Assembly: GCA_022457155.1 (NCBI GenBank)
Contig: JAJGOT010000020.1
Location: 874,501 to 938,500 of the forward strand
Length of the DNA stretch: 64,000 nucleotides
Direction of reading: 5' to 3'
DNA from: Cladopsammia gracilis
Taxonomy: Eukaryota; Cnidaria; Anthozoa; Scleractinia; Dendrophylliidae
The position numbers and the translations under genes were made by a program. Below the pieces are notes generated by a model, which saw only the letters and a program-made list of their open reading frames with translations, had not been told where the DNA came from and did not search any database. Positions within the stretch are counted from its first letter, which is position 1, and each line of letters begins with the position of its first letter. Positions 46,009-55,996 of the stretch are shown here, piece by piece.

Positions 46009-46778
46009 TTTATTACCTTTTTCAAGATCAGAGAGAACGCTGTATCAGCCCCATTCAAATCAACAACCCTTCTTTTGCCGTCAGTGATATAAATCCGAAT
46101 GGAGCTTATTCTGTTTTTATTCACAGGGCTGAATGTGATTCACATGGGTTCCAAAGTGAAACTATAGGAGACCTGCAGAACAGATGTGGAAAAGGAGAAG
46201 ATGATATCACTCTCTTCCCCATAGACAAGCGAATCACTTGTGAGATCGCAATGCACGTTCAACATATCAGTATCTTGGCTGAGGTTTGGAACTCTGGGGC
46301 CAATGTTGACTTTATCTTTCAGAATCTTTTTCTCAAAACCAATGAGATTGCCGAAATTCGATTTCGTGAGATCAAGTTGCCAGTTTTCTTCCAGTGTGAT
46401 TGTTACTCTGAAATTTGTGAGAGAGAAAGCAAGATTGATTGGGAATTTTTCATTCTTTCCTGGGGTGCTGCCTGCGAGTGGGCCTGTTGCTTTTCGAATT
46501 GCCGCATTTATTGTGGAATAATCCCAAACCCCATAGGAAAGGTGATATCGAAAATGTTTTCCCACCATCAGAGCTGAATCTGATCAGCTGATTTTTCAAT
46601 GCCGCATTGATGTTATACCACGTAAAACTCATATTGATAATTCGGTTCAACCCAATAACATATTGGGAATTTGGGTCCAAAACGATTGGTCGACGGAATT
46701 TTGTTGTGAAATTTTCTGGTTTGTTTCCCCAGTCTTGACGGAAAAGGATGACAGGACAATTTCTCTTTCGATTTCCAT
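46005..46778 (-). pseudogene. Minor capsid (penton-like) protein, broken
   Basis: Starts at TCTAAAATG (46778, MEIEREIVLSS), exactly stop-A-start after the PPxY gene. Pieces in successive frames include VLDPNSQYVIGLNRIINMSF, VWDYSTINAAIRKATGP, NLAFSLTNFRVTITLEENWQ and SDIIFSFSTSVLQVSYSF. The C-terminal piece, after an in-frame TGA at 46138-46140, reaches the ATGA overlap at 46005. Frame changes lie near 46740 and 46535. Position beside the major capsid gene and predicted beta-rich content fit the single-jelly-roll penton protein of Polintons. Confidence 0.7.
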
Positions 46779-46779
46779 T

Positions 46780-47748
46780 TTAGAGTTTGAAATACTTTCT
46801 GAAAAGCTTCTCATGCTGGGATCTATTGATGGCTTCCTCTTTCAGGAGAAGATCGAGAATGCCAACTCCAGTGTTTCTGATGCCAACATTCGTATTCCCA
46901 GCAAGAATGGAGCCAACGATGACTTCAAGTTTCTGGAGAATATCTGCGGGGTTGGAGAAAAATGAAATGGTTCCACCTTTTTTTCTTCTCAGCCCCGAAC
47001 CTGTCAATGTCTTTTGTTTCGCTTGAAAATGTTTGATGTATTCACTCAAAATTCGGGATGAGCGGTCTATCCTGCTATGTTGCAAATTCTTTGTCTCTTG
47101 CGTTATTTCACCTTTATGGAACTTTTTGGTCCAAGATGATTTGTAACCCTTCAACTGATTTCTTCTGAAGATCGCAATGGCCACAAGATTCTTGAGATAA
47201 TGGATTTTCCTCGCTGATGGGACATTTTCCCTGAGAGTTTTCTCCGCAGTATCATAATTCGTGAGGTCTAAGCTATCCAATATCTGGTTGGCTTCATCTC
47301 CTTTTTCCTCTTCCTCTTCATCACCCGGCGCAAGAGCATAATCGGGAGATTCATCTTCATATTCAGGTGGATCATCTCCTATCTCTTGCACAACTTCTTC
47401 ATATGTTGGAGGAGCCGGTGAAATTTGTTTCTTTGTTTGGGATGGAACGGCCTCATCAAACAAGCCTTCGGCATCCATATCTTCAAATGGGTCGACTTCG
47501 GGAAGAAAATCAATCTCTTCCAGTTTGGCTTTCTTCCTTCGTGCGGGTTGCGCCCGGGGAAGTGACCCCAAATTCGACGCAATCACCTCATTTAGTTTCG
47601 ATGTGACTGGTTTGAACATTTTTTCAAGTCCGATTTGACTTGTCTCTTCACCCAACTTTTTCTGGGTGATAGCATTGTGAACAAAGTTGATTTTTTTACC
47701 CAAAGCAGATTTGCTTTTGGCCATTTCTTGCCATTTCAATAAACTCAT
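46780..47748 (-). CDS. PPxY-containing Polinton virion-region protein
   Basis: 322 residues from TATAAAATG (47748, MSLLKWQEMAKSKSALG), unbroken. The N-terminal third is basic and helical, then acidic (PEVDPFEDMD). Two PPxY motifs follow (PPTYEEV, PPEYEDE), then an acidic run, then a long helical basic part (KIHYLKNLVAIAIFRRNQLKG) and a Gly/Lys hinge (GSGLRRKKGG). A C-terminal part with VIVGSILAGNTNVGIRNTG ends the protein. PPxY binds Nedd4-type ubiquitin ligases; adenovirus pVI uses one in entry. About 230 bp of this gene (near 47418-47650) is duplicated in the polymerase gene. Conserved in Polintons by my recollection; function unknown. Confidence 0.7.
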   Translation of the reverse strand: MSLLKWQEMAKSKSALGKKINFVHNAITQKKLGEETSQIGLEKMFKPVTSKLNEVIASNLGSLPRAQPARRKKAKLEEIDFLPEVDPFEDMDAEGLFDEAVPSQTKKQISPAPPTYEEVVQEIGDDPPEYEDESPDYALAPGDEEEEEKGDEANQILDSLDLTNYDTAEKTLRENVPSARKIHYLKNLVAIAIFRRNQLKGYKSSWTKKFHKGEITQETKNLQHSRIDRSSRILSEYIKHFQAKQKTLTGSGLRRKKGGTISFFSNPADILQKLEVIVGSILAGNTNVGIRNTGVGILDLLLKEEAINRSQHEKLFRKYFKL

Positions 47749-47837
47749 TTTATATCCCAGAAACACAAATTTGGGAGAAGAACAAGATGTAGAACATGAT
47801 GTAGAACAAGATGTAGAACATAATGTTCATCAATAAA
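47749..47837. promoter_or_regulatory. Divergent control region with 12-bp repeats
   Basis: The gap between the PPxY gene (-) and the ATPase gene (+) holds three to four GATGTAGAACAA/T units and ends in GAACATAATGTTC, a near-palindrome. Both genes begin with TAAAATG. The repeats may be binding sites for a transcription factor. Inference. Confidence 0.45.
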
Positions 47838-48457
47838 ATGAAAATCCCAAATTATGATTGCCAGCACCCAATCACAAATTTCAAACAACTTCACCCTTTC
47901 ATGCCGGATCGAACTTTCAGAATGTTGATCTGTGGCCCTTCAGGATCGGGGAAAACAAATGTTCTCCTGGATATGATTTTCCGCCTGCTCTTCTACGATA
48001 AAATTTTCCTCTATGCGAAAAATCTTAACCAAGCCAAATATCAGCATCTGCTGAAAACATTTCGCCCAATCAGCAAAGAAGCTGGGTATGACGTCGTGGA
48101 AGTATCCCCAGATGAAATCATCCCAGTTTCAGCATTGACAGGGGAGAATCAAAAGCTGGTTGTTTTCGATGATTTTGTTTCCGAAAAGAACCAAAATTAA
48201 AGCCATTGATTGATTATTTCATTCAGAGCAGACACCGCAATTGCTCTGTGATTTATCTTTCGCAAAGTTATTTCGGAACACCAAAAGATATCCGCCTGAA
48301 TTGTTCGCATTTTTGCAACAAAGAAATTGCGGCGATGTGCAGGGAAAACAATAGCAGCAAAGAAGATTATCGGAAAGCAACGGCGCAGCCCTTCTCTTTC
48401 CTGTATGTGGATAAGCCGAGGAAATTCATTGCCAAAAATTTTGATGAAGCCATTTAA
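47838..48457 (+). pseudogene. Packaging ATPase (FtsK/HerA type), one frameshift
   Basis: Starts at AATAAAATG (47838, MKIPNYDCQHPITNF). Walker A is CGPSGSGKTN and Walker B is KLVVFDDFV. The frame ends at TAA near 48197; the rest (PLIDYFIQSRHRNCSVIYLS, SYFGTPKDIRLNC) continues in another frame from about 48196 to the stop at 48455. About 206 residues in all, normal for Polinton ATPases, which pump DNA into capsids. A one-base indel in AAAATTAAA is enough to explain the break. The next gene begins one base after its stop. Confidence 0.88.
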
Positions 48458-48458
48458 A

Positions 48459-50848
48459 ATGAGTTATTCAAATGGACTGCTTTCTGAAACAAGCAACTTC
48501 CAGGGAGGACGACATGGAAAAGATGGATTGCCAGGCGTTGGTTTCAAGCTGACGCCTTCAGGGGACTTCGATCTTCAAAACAAAAAAATGACCAATTTCG
48601 CTGAAGGAACGGGAAATTCGGATGCAGTCACAAAGCATCAAGTTGACACGCTTGCAACGCAATTGCGGGAAGATTCTCTCCAGGTGGATGGTTCCTCGCA
48701 TATGACTGGGGATCTTGATCTCAGGGGACAAAAACTCATCAACCCCGGCGGAATTGAAATGAATCGCAAACTGATCGTCAATCTGGACACTGATGAAAAC
48801 CAGGATTTGTCAGCGGTGAATATGGTCACTCTGAAAACATTCCACCCCAATGCTCCGGCTCACACTCATGAAGTCACGAAGGATATTGATTTGAAAGAAC
48901 TTTTCAACGTGAAAAACTCAAAACAGCAGACGTATCATGATTTGGGAGCGCATTATAACAACCTGGTTTCTTATAATGACGTCAAAAATATCTTCGTATC
49001 TCGCAAAGAGACGTTTCCAATGGAGACGGCTTTGGATATGGGAAATCACACCATTTTTAACGTGAAAGATCCCCAAGTTGCTGACCAAGGCGCAAACATG
49101 CGATATGTGGATGCCCAATCCGCGAAAAAACTTTCGTTGGAAGGCGGAACAATGACCGGAAACCTGGATATGAATTCGCAACAAATCAACAATATTGCAA
49201 CGCCAACTCTGAAGCATCAACCCACGTCAAAATCTTATGTGGATAACCAGATAGGAGGTGTGGTAGTCCACACGATAGAATTAGAAGAGAAGCTTAAAAA
49301 ATACGTAAATGAATCGCATATCACGTCAACCTCTCACCCAAAGGACGCATTCCGCTATCTGATGGAAAATGTGGATGAATCCAGCTCTGAACATAATATG
49401 ACAGTAACGGCGATCAGTGATTTTTCAAATTCACCGCATCATTTCAACAAGAAGGCTTATGACTTGAAAATAACAAAAAATAATTTCAATGAATACTCTG
49501 GGAGACTTGGATTCAATATGTTCAAACTCCCAGACGGCGAATACACTATTTGCATTGAATTCTTCCCCGCGTCAATGGATGGTGCGAGTGTTAACCCTAT
49601 TCGGCCTGCGGGGGGGGGGGGGGGGGGGGGGCTTATACAAAGTGCCCGCGCTAAGTTTGAACGTTCATAACTTCTTTAATATGTATTCAAACGCCATCAA
49701 ACTTTGTGACTTTTCCTAAAATTTATCTGGCAACAATTTTGTATGACAATTTTTGGATCACATGACTTGATGTTTCCATGGCAACAAGATTTTGACAGCC
49801 ATGTTTTTTGAAATTTGCATATTTGTACCTTTGAATGAAGAAAAACAATGTTTATTGGTATAACTTTTATATTTTACGTCATTTAGCGTTTATTTATTGG
49901 TTTTGATTAATTTTGAGTCAATTTGGACGGTTTTTAAGAGGTTTTGAAAAATTTCAGAAATCCAAGATGGCGGATCCAAGATGGCGGCCATATAACTAAT
50001 TACCTAATAACTACGTCATATGACGTCATCGTTCCATTGTGCGGACCGCAAAGGAGACAGTTTCGGACGTACTATGTACCCTCTAAGTTTCATTGTCGTA
50101 GCCTTAATGTTCTTGAAGTTACGAAGGCTCAGGAACTCAAAAAAAGCCCAGGCCGAATAGGGTTAATGTCGTGAGCACAAGTCTGAATATCAATCAACAA
50201 TCAACAAAGAAGTTTTCGGGGTATTCCAGATCCATCATCCATATGCATAAATGGAAGATCGCTCCACCTGAATTCATTTATCTGGATCTGAAATGGCGAG
50301 GAACTGCCGAGTCAGCTGCAGAAGGATCCGCAAAGTTGATCATATATGGCGTTGCTGGTTCTCAACCTGATGTTGAAAGCAGCGTTTATGATTCCCCTTT
50401 CGTTTTCCAGGAAGGGAAGATGGTCATGGAGACTGATTTGGATTTGAATGGCAACGCAGTGTTGAATTTGCCGCTTCGTCCTTCAAAACACTTTATTTTT
50501 GCAAGATTTGAGAAAGGAAAACACAATGATTGTTTGATCTTCCCAAATGAAGAGAAAGATGAAACAAATTATTGGCAACAATTTGGATCTGACTTCCGGA
50601 TTTTAGATGTCACGGTTTTCATTCTTCAACGCGGACCCAACCCAGTGAGTGGATCAACCATCATCATGACAAGTGTTGTTCAAGGAGATCGCATCACTCG
50701 GAACGCAGTCAGACCTTCCACCAATTCATTTGGTGCACTGCAGTTCACCTTCAATCAAAATGTTGGGAAGGAAGAAGCTTTCTTTCTGGCTCTCTCGGAT
50801 GGAAATACCATTCCAAGAGCAAAAGCGACAATTCTGATTGAAAAATGA
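48459..50848 (+). pseudogene. Fibre-like protein gene, interrupted by a MITE
   Basis: Starts at TTTAAAATG (48459, MSYSNGLLSETSNFQGG), one base after the ATPase stop. The first part (to 49594) has a collagen-like patch (GKDGLPGVG) and repeated tail-fibre units: TGDLDLRGQKLINPG, NHTIFNVKDPQVADQGANMR YVD in two pieces, and GGTMTGNLDMNSQQINNI. The second part (50167-50848) is a beta-rich C-terminal domain (IYLDLKWRG, ILDVTVFILQRG) ending in TGA. Between them sits a 568-bp TTAA-flanked MITE; without it and one TTAA copy the frame continues exactly. It is probably a receptor-binding spike of the Polinton virion. About 607 residues without the insertion. Confidence 0.72.
49595..50162. mobile_element. 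568-bp piggyBac-like MITE inside the fibre gene
   Basis: Ends CCCTATTCGGCCTG and CAGGCCGAATAGGG lie between TTAA copies (49591-49594 and 50163-50166). CCC ends with TTAA duplication are the piggyBac signature. A run of about 19 G starts near 49612. No coding capacity. It is younger than the Polinton insertion or came in with a sibling copy. Confidence 0.88.
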
Positions 50849-50862
50849 TTTCTCCCTGAAAA

Positions 50863-51348
50863 ATGAAGCGAAAACAAAGCATCTTTGCTTTCAGTCACAT
50901 CGACCCCACAATTCAGGAAGAAGAACTGGAAGAGATCAAAAAACTTTTTTGATTTTATTACAAAAAATTTTGGTGCCTAAAACGAGCGCATGGTCGATTC
51001 AAGAAAATGTATCGGCTCATAAATTTGACCTCTTCCTGTTTGGTTGCAATCGGGATGGTTGCTGGGGGAACAACTCTCAATCCAATCGTGATGGGAGTGA
51101 TGTCCGGATTGGGGTTGGTCGTCAAAACCGCCAAGGAAATGACGAAATATGGAAACAAAATTGAAATGACGAAATTCGCTTTCACCACCTACGAGAAAAC
51201 CTTAACTGAGTTGAGGTTTGCCTTGAGGAGTGGAAAATTAGACAGAGACGAATTTCTCCCTGCAATGGAAGCGATTGATGGGATTGTGATTGATTTGGGG
51301 TTGGATTTGGAGCGGTTTGAGAAGGAATGGGAAAATCGATTTGAGTGA
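50863..51348 (+). pseudogene. Two-helix membrane-type Polinton protein with internal stop
   Basis: Frame from ATG 50863 (MKRKQSIFAFSHIDPT) through a TGA at 50950-50952 to 51348; both parts share one frame. After the stop comes a basic part and a hydrophobic pair (LTSSCLVAIGMVAGG, PIVMGVMSGLGLVVK), then an amphipathic helical tail (KFAFTTYEKTLTELRFALRS). ATG 51007 could restart the protein as 113 residues with the membrane part intact. It lies after the fibre gene. I recall similar small proteins beside Polinton fibre genes, but no function. Confidence 0.5.
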
Positions 51349-51378
51349 GCGCGTTTTTCATTTCTGGGAAATGAAAAA

Positions 51379-52078
51379 TCATTCATACTGGGGGTCCTTG
51401 ATGAAAATAAACCGAATCCATTCTTCATCTTCATAATTGCTCGTTGTGACTATAAACTTGCATTTCCCTCGATGGAGAGTCGAGTTAAACTCAGCTTCAT
51501 CGAGAAAACCCAGATACCCCCGACTGCTAAAATATTTGGCAATATCCTTGTAGTTGCTCACAGGGATATCTACGCCTGTATCGGGGTTGAATATCACCAT
51601 CTTTGTCTCTTCCAGTTCTATGTTTACATCTTTGTCCAAAAACCATTTAAAATATTTACACCTCATCTTCTCCAAATTCTCTTGACAACGGATCTCGCGC
51701 TCCTCTTCTTCCTCTTCAAGCTCCTTATAATAAGTACAGTAGTTATAGTAGTCCTGCGCTGTCTGTTTACATTTTTCTTTTTCTGCTTCTTTTTCCTCTT
51801 CGGTCAGGGGAGGTTTTTGCCCATCCTCTGCAGCTTCTTTCTTCCGTGGTTGGGGAACAGGAGCCACTTTCGTTCGCGGTAAGGGAACAGGAGCCACTTT
51901 CGTTCGCGGTTGGGGAACAGGAGGCACTTTCTTCCGCGGTTGGGGAACGGGAGCCACTTTCGTTCGCGGTTGGGGAACAGGAGCCACTTTCGTTCGTGGT
52001 TGGGGAATCGGTTTAGAAGGAAAAGGCGATGGAGGTGGTTTCTCCACTTTTTCTACTTGGAATTGTTCTCCGTCACTT
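51379..52078 (-). pseudogene. PxxP-repeat protein, N-terminal side cut by a LINE
   Basis: The protein has six near-identical PVPQPRTKVA units (tandem 30-bp repeats at about 51848-52010), each with a class II SH3-ligand-like PxxPR. An acidic coiled part follows (EELEEEEEEREIRC), then a folded C-terminal domain (VSNYKDIAKYFSSRGYLGF, IRFIFIKDPQYE). The frame is open upstream without ATG (FQVEKVEKPPPSPF) until the LINE begins near 52080. The helix-turn-helix gene at 53750-54226 is cut from the other side of the same LINE, so the two were probably one gene. Confidence 0.6.
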
Positions 52079-52079
52079 C

Positions 52080-53718
52080 ACTTTTAAATCAACTAAATAA
52101 GTCAAAGGCAGCTGGTTTTGACAAGATATCTGCTAGGCTCATTCGTGAATGTGCTGATCTCATTTGTATACCTATCCGTGATATTTTTAACCAATCAATA
52201 AGTCAAGGTATATTTCCAGATGATTGGAAATGCGCAAAGGTTACCCCACTTTTTAAACAGGGCGATCGGGACGATCTAAACAATTATCGTCCAATTTCGG
52301 TTATCTCAGTTGTTGCCAAAGTCTTTGAAAGAATCGTCTATGATCAATTATATGCCTATCTAGATGAAAACGAAATCATCTGTAAATATCAATCAGGTTT
52401 TCGTACTATTCACTCAACTGTCACGGCTCTCCTTGATGCCACTGACGCTTGGGCGTATAATATCGATCGTGGTAAAGTCAATGCCGTTGTTTTCTTAGAT
52501 CTAAAAAAGGCTTTTGACACAGTTGACCACGGGCTACTTTTATCAAAACTAAGCAATTATGGCATATATGGTAATGCACATCGATGGTTTAAGTCATATT
52601 TAGAGAATCGTACCCAAATGTGCTCTATTAACGGATCGCTCTCAAAAAGTTTTCTTTTAAGTTGTGGTGTTCCCCAGGGGACGATCCTAGGACCACTACT
52701 ATTTCTGTTATATATTAACGATCTTCCGAATTGTCTCTTAAACTGCGAGCCGAGGATGTATGCTGACGATACCCACCTTACTTACGCAAGTAATAATGCA
52801 GACGACATTCAATTATATCTAAACCAAGATTTAGAAAACGTTTACAATTGGCTGAAAGCAAACAAACTCACTCTAAATATGACTAAAACTGAATTTATGC
52901 TTATCGGATCTAGACAGAGGCTAAGTACTCTCACGGATTCCCCAGCACTTGCAATTAAAGATCTTCAAGTTAACCGGGTCACTACCACAAAATCACTTGG
53001 GGTGACCATTGATGACAAACTTGGCTGGAGTGACCACATCGAGAAAGTCACAAAGAAAGTCGCTTCTGGTATTGGGGCCATGAAACGAATTAGGCACCTC
53101 GTTCCTCAAGCGACCTTATACTTAATTTATCAAGCATTGATACAGCCACACTTCGACTACTGCAACATTGTTTGGGGAAACTGTGGGATAACTCTGCAGA
53201 ATAAACTACAAAAGCTACAAAACAGAGCAGCTCGTGTTTTGACCTATTCAAACTATGACGTAGATGCTGGTAACCTATTAGAACTCCTAGGATGGAAAAA
53301 TCTTGCCTGCCAGCAACAAATTCAAAGAGCTACGATGGTTTATAGGTCTCTACACGGGTTGGCTCCAAACTATCTAAGTTCTAAATTTGAGAAGCGAGAA
53401 ATTAGTTACAACCTAAGAGACTCTGAGGATAAACTTAATGTTCCATTGCCGCGCACAAACTATTATAAATATAGTTTCAGTTATAGTGGCGCCATGCTCT
53501 GGAACAGCCTTTCTCATAATGTAAGGAAAGCTGAGTCCCTTGGGCAATTTAAACGACTTCTCAAAGGGGAACTATAAGGCACGGCATTCCTGGAAAGCAG
53601 CTTTTTATTATTTAATTAAATTCTTCATATATAGACATTTTTTAATAGTAGTTTATTGCTTTGTGTTAAGTATTATAATGATTTTTAGCTGACGAATTTT
53701 TACCGTGTTTAAATAAAG

Positions 53719-53749
<31 letters not shown>
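52080..53749 (+). mobile_element. 5'-truncated LINE (CR1/L2-type) with TATC tail
   Basis: An open frame to 53577 encodes a reverse transcriptase: KSKAAGFDKISARLIREC, LFKQGDRDDLNNYRPIS, VVFLDLKKAFDTVDH, GVPQGTILGPLLFLLYIND, PRMYADDTHLTY, TKTEFMLIGS, and the C-terminal HFDYCNIVWGNC and RNYLSSKFEKRE-like region. The 3' untranslated part ends in (TATC)n at about 53724-53749, the tail type of L2/CR1-group LINEs. No endonuclease domain remains, so it is 5'-truncated. No clear target duplication. It lies inside the Polinton and its frame is undamaged. Confidence 0.9.
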
Positions 53750-54226
53750 GAAAGAGTTTCGCCCACTTTTCAGCGCCTCATGGATTGTTCTGGAATCAAT
53801 TCCCAAATCATTTGTGGCTTCTGAAACACTGGGATAAACTTTAGTTGAAGTGGAGGAAATAATTTTGACTGATATGGCATGCTGCTTCTTTGGGAGCGAA
53901 GCGGCCTCTTCGGTCCAAGGATTCGTCACAGGGCCTTTGTCAAAGACTCTTTTCAGGAAATATGTCTTTCCATCTTTCTTGACTTTCCTTTCATTGAGTC
54001 CACAAAATCGATTAAAGGCAGCATATATTGCCTGACGAGTCATCCCAAGCCATTTCGCCATTTCCGCTTCTGTTTCAAATGACTCCGGTGGGGGACCATC
54101 GGGAGTCTCATGAACTGAAAAGCGCGCAGCTTTTTGTTCGACAACTCGAACTTCTCTCACACGAAAAGAAAAAACATTTCGCCCTTCATTAACTGCCTTG
54201 TTCAAAGCTTTGGGAGAAAACTCCAT
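53750..54226 (-). pseudogene. Helix-turn-helix DNA-binding protein, C-terminal side cut by the LINE
   Basis: ATG 54226 (MEFSPKALNKAVNEGRN). Three repeats of a NUMOD1-like unit can be seen: KALNKAVNEGRNVFSFR; EAEMAKWLGMTRQAIYAAF; VSEATNDLGIDSRTIHEAL then KSGRNSF. Such units bind DNA in homing endonucleases and viral regulators. The frame runs into the LINE tail at 53750. The last unit breaks off just where its beta-strand would come, and the open frame beyond the LINE (SDGEQFQVEKV) would supply a fitting continuation. Confidence 0.6.
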
Positions 54227-54407
54227 GAATCTGGCTAACTACGCCTGGGATGAAAATCTTTCGCTGAGCCTTTCGTCCGAGAAAGCATCTATCAAAACCC
54301 ACATTTTTTGATAGATGACAAAAAAATAAAAAAAAATGGATTTTTGAAAGATTCTTTTCCAGTTAGTTTTGGGGGGAATTTCCTTTTGATTTACTTCTTC
54401 TATATTC

Positions 54408-54765
54408 CTCCAGAATTTTTTGGAGATATTTTTTTTATTTTGGGCGAGAATTTTTTGGAGATAATTTTTTGCAGGATCTGCTCCAGAATTTTTTGGAGAT
54501 AATTTTTTGCAGGATCTGCTCCAGAATTTTTTGGAGATATTTTTTTTCAGGATCTGCTCCAGAATTTTTTGGAGATAATTTTTTGCAGGATCTGCTCCAG
54601 AATTTTTTGGAGATAATTTTTTGCAGGATCTGCTCCAGAATTTTTTGGAGATATTTTTTTTCAGGATCTGCTCCAGAATTTTTTGGAGATATTTTTTTTT
54701 TTGGAGAGATTTTTTTTATTTTGGGCGAGAATTTTTCAGGATCTGCTCCAGAATTTTTCATCCGC
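54408..54765. repeat. AT-rich tandem repeat array, ~36-38-bp units
   Basis: About nine units of CCAGAATTTTTTGGAGATAA followed by TTTTTTGCAGGATCTGCT, with a variant having ATATTTTTTTTCAGG. Unit types alternate in a higher-order pattern. It fills the non-coding region upstream of the minus-strand helix-turn-helix gene. A hairpin (CTATCAAAA/TTTTGATAG) lies at about 54289-54314. Possible replication, packaging or promoter role, by inference. Confidence 0.85.
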
Positions 54766-55010
54766 GATTAAAATTTCATTCGTAATATTCTGGGGAAAAA
54801 ATCTTCCAGAACCACATGATAGTTCCATCCAGACAACCCAGGAAGGTAAAAAAACCTTTATTGACACCTCTGATTTGACCCCCCGATCCTAAAAAATAGA
54901 GAATAAAATCGGGCCGGAAAAAATCTGAAACCGACGATTTTGAAAACAAGATTGGAGGAATCTGCTTAAACTTAGCAGATTTAGTTTCTGTGCAGCAGAA
55001 GATGTTTTTT

Positions 55011-55089
55011 CACACCCCAGGAGAAGACAAATGACACCCCAGGAGAAGACAAATGACACCCCAGGAAATGACAAATGAAACCCCAGGAA
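55011..55089. repeat. ~23-bp tandem repeat, four units
   Basis: CACCCCAGGAGAAGACAAATG recurs, shortened to ACCCCAGGAAATGACAAATG in later units. Non-coding. Confidence 0.8.
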
Positions 55090-55123
55090 ATCTGAATTCT
55101 AATTTAACATCCCAGATGTTAAA

Positions 55124-55753
55124 TCAAATCGCATCCTCCTCATTCCTGTCTTCGAACTCATCGAATGCCGAGGCAGCCTGCAACATTTCCTCCACCAAAA
55201 CTTCGTCCACAATGCATGTGATCGCTTTCACATTTCCGCAGAAAAGATGTTTGATGGAAAAAAAACAACTTGTCCGTAAAGTGGAATTCCAATGAGCTCT
55301 TTTTGCTTCAGAATGGGTTTTTTCTTCCCATCAGCACACAACTCCCAAAATCGACAGGAGAAATCTGTTTTGGGGAATGTGGAGGGATAGATTTTTGCAT
55401 AAATCTTTTCCTGCTTGGATTTATCCACTTTCAAGAGAGTGAAATCCCCCTCATGGTACTTGGGACAAGAGGGGGCAAGTTTTTTCACTTCCGCTTGTTT
55501 TTTCATTGCAGCTGAATTGAGATACGTTTCCAGTTCGCGGAAAAAAGGGGATGTTTTCTTTCGGGAGATGGATTCCCAAGGAGAAAGAATTTCCTTCATG
55601 GAAAAAAATTTTGAACTTGGTTTGAAGTTTTACTTGCAGTCGTTGGTGGTCCTTGTGAGAGCATAGGAGCAGGCAATAGTTGATCTTTCCAGTTGATCGC
55701 TTCACGGTATCTTGGAGATAGATATCGGAAATGGAAATTTTTTCGGGATTCAT
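55124..55753 (-). pseudogene. Unknown Polinton protein, two homopolymer frameshifts
   Basis: Starts MNPEKISISDIYLQDTVKR (55753, GAAAATG) and changes frame at an A/T run near 55600-55610. It continues EILSPWESISRKKTSPFF, CPKYHEGDFTLLKVDKSKQE and SCRFWELCADGKKK, then changes frame again at an eight-T run near 55258-55265, reaching an acidic end (EMLQAASAFDEFED) with TGA near 55124. About 208 residues. No family recognised. The acidic tail and single-stranded-DNA-binding-like mix of basic and aromatic residues are noted without a claim. Confidence 0.5.
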
Positions 55754-55789
55754 TTTCTTGGGTGAGACAAAAAAAATGAGTTTTTCAAA

Positions 55790-55970
55790 TCATTCCCAGA
55801 GCCATTTCTCCATGAACTTGCGATTCTCTTCCGTTTGGACTGGGAGAAAACCAGTTGCCATGTCAACCGCTTTTTGAAAGTTTCTTTCATTTTCACACGC
55901 TTTTTCCCAGTCCGTTTCTTCTTTGATTTTTGCTGCCTCTTTCTGAGGAGTGGATTTGTTTTCACTTGAC
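55790..55970 (-). CDS. Small protein (60 residues), unknown
   Basis: From AAAAAATG at 55970: MSSENKSTPQKEAAKIKEET and on to MEKWLWE, stop at 55790. It is charged, probably helical and unbroken, and sits in the same strand order as the neighbouring genes with short gaps. Another frame over the same DNA is longer but of low-complexity basic composition and is less likely. Confidence 0.45.
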
Positions 55971-55996
55971 ATTTTTTTCTCCAAAAGAGAAAAAAT

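Noticed and set aside
54469..54771. 100-residue frame rich in FF/GSAPEFFGD repeats
   Set aside because: Direct translation of the AT-rich tandem repeat; frames on both strands are open for the same reason.
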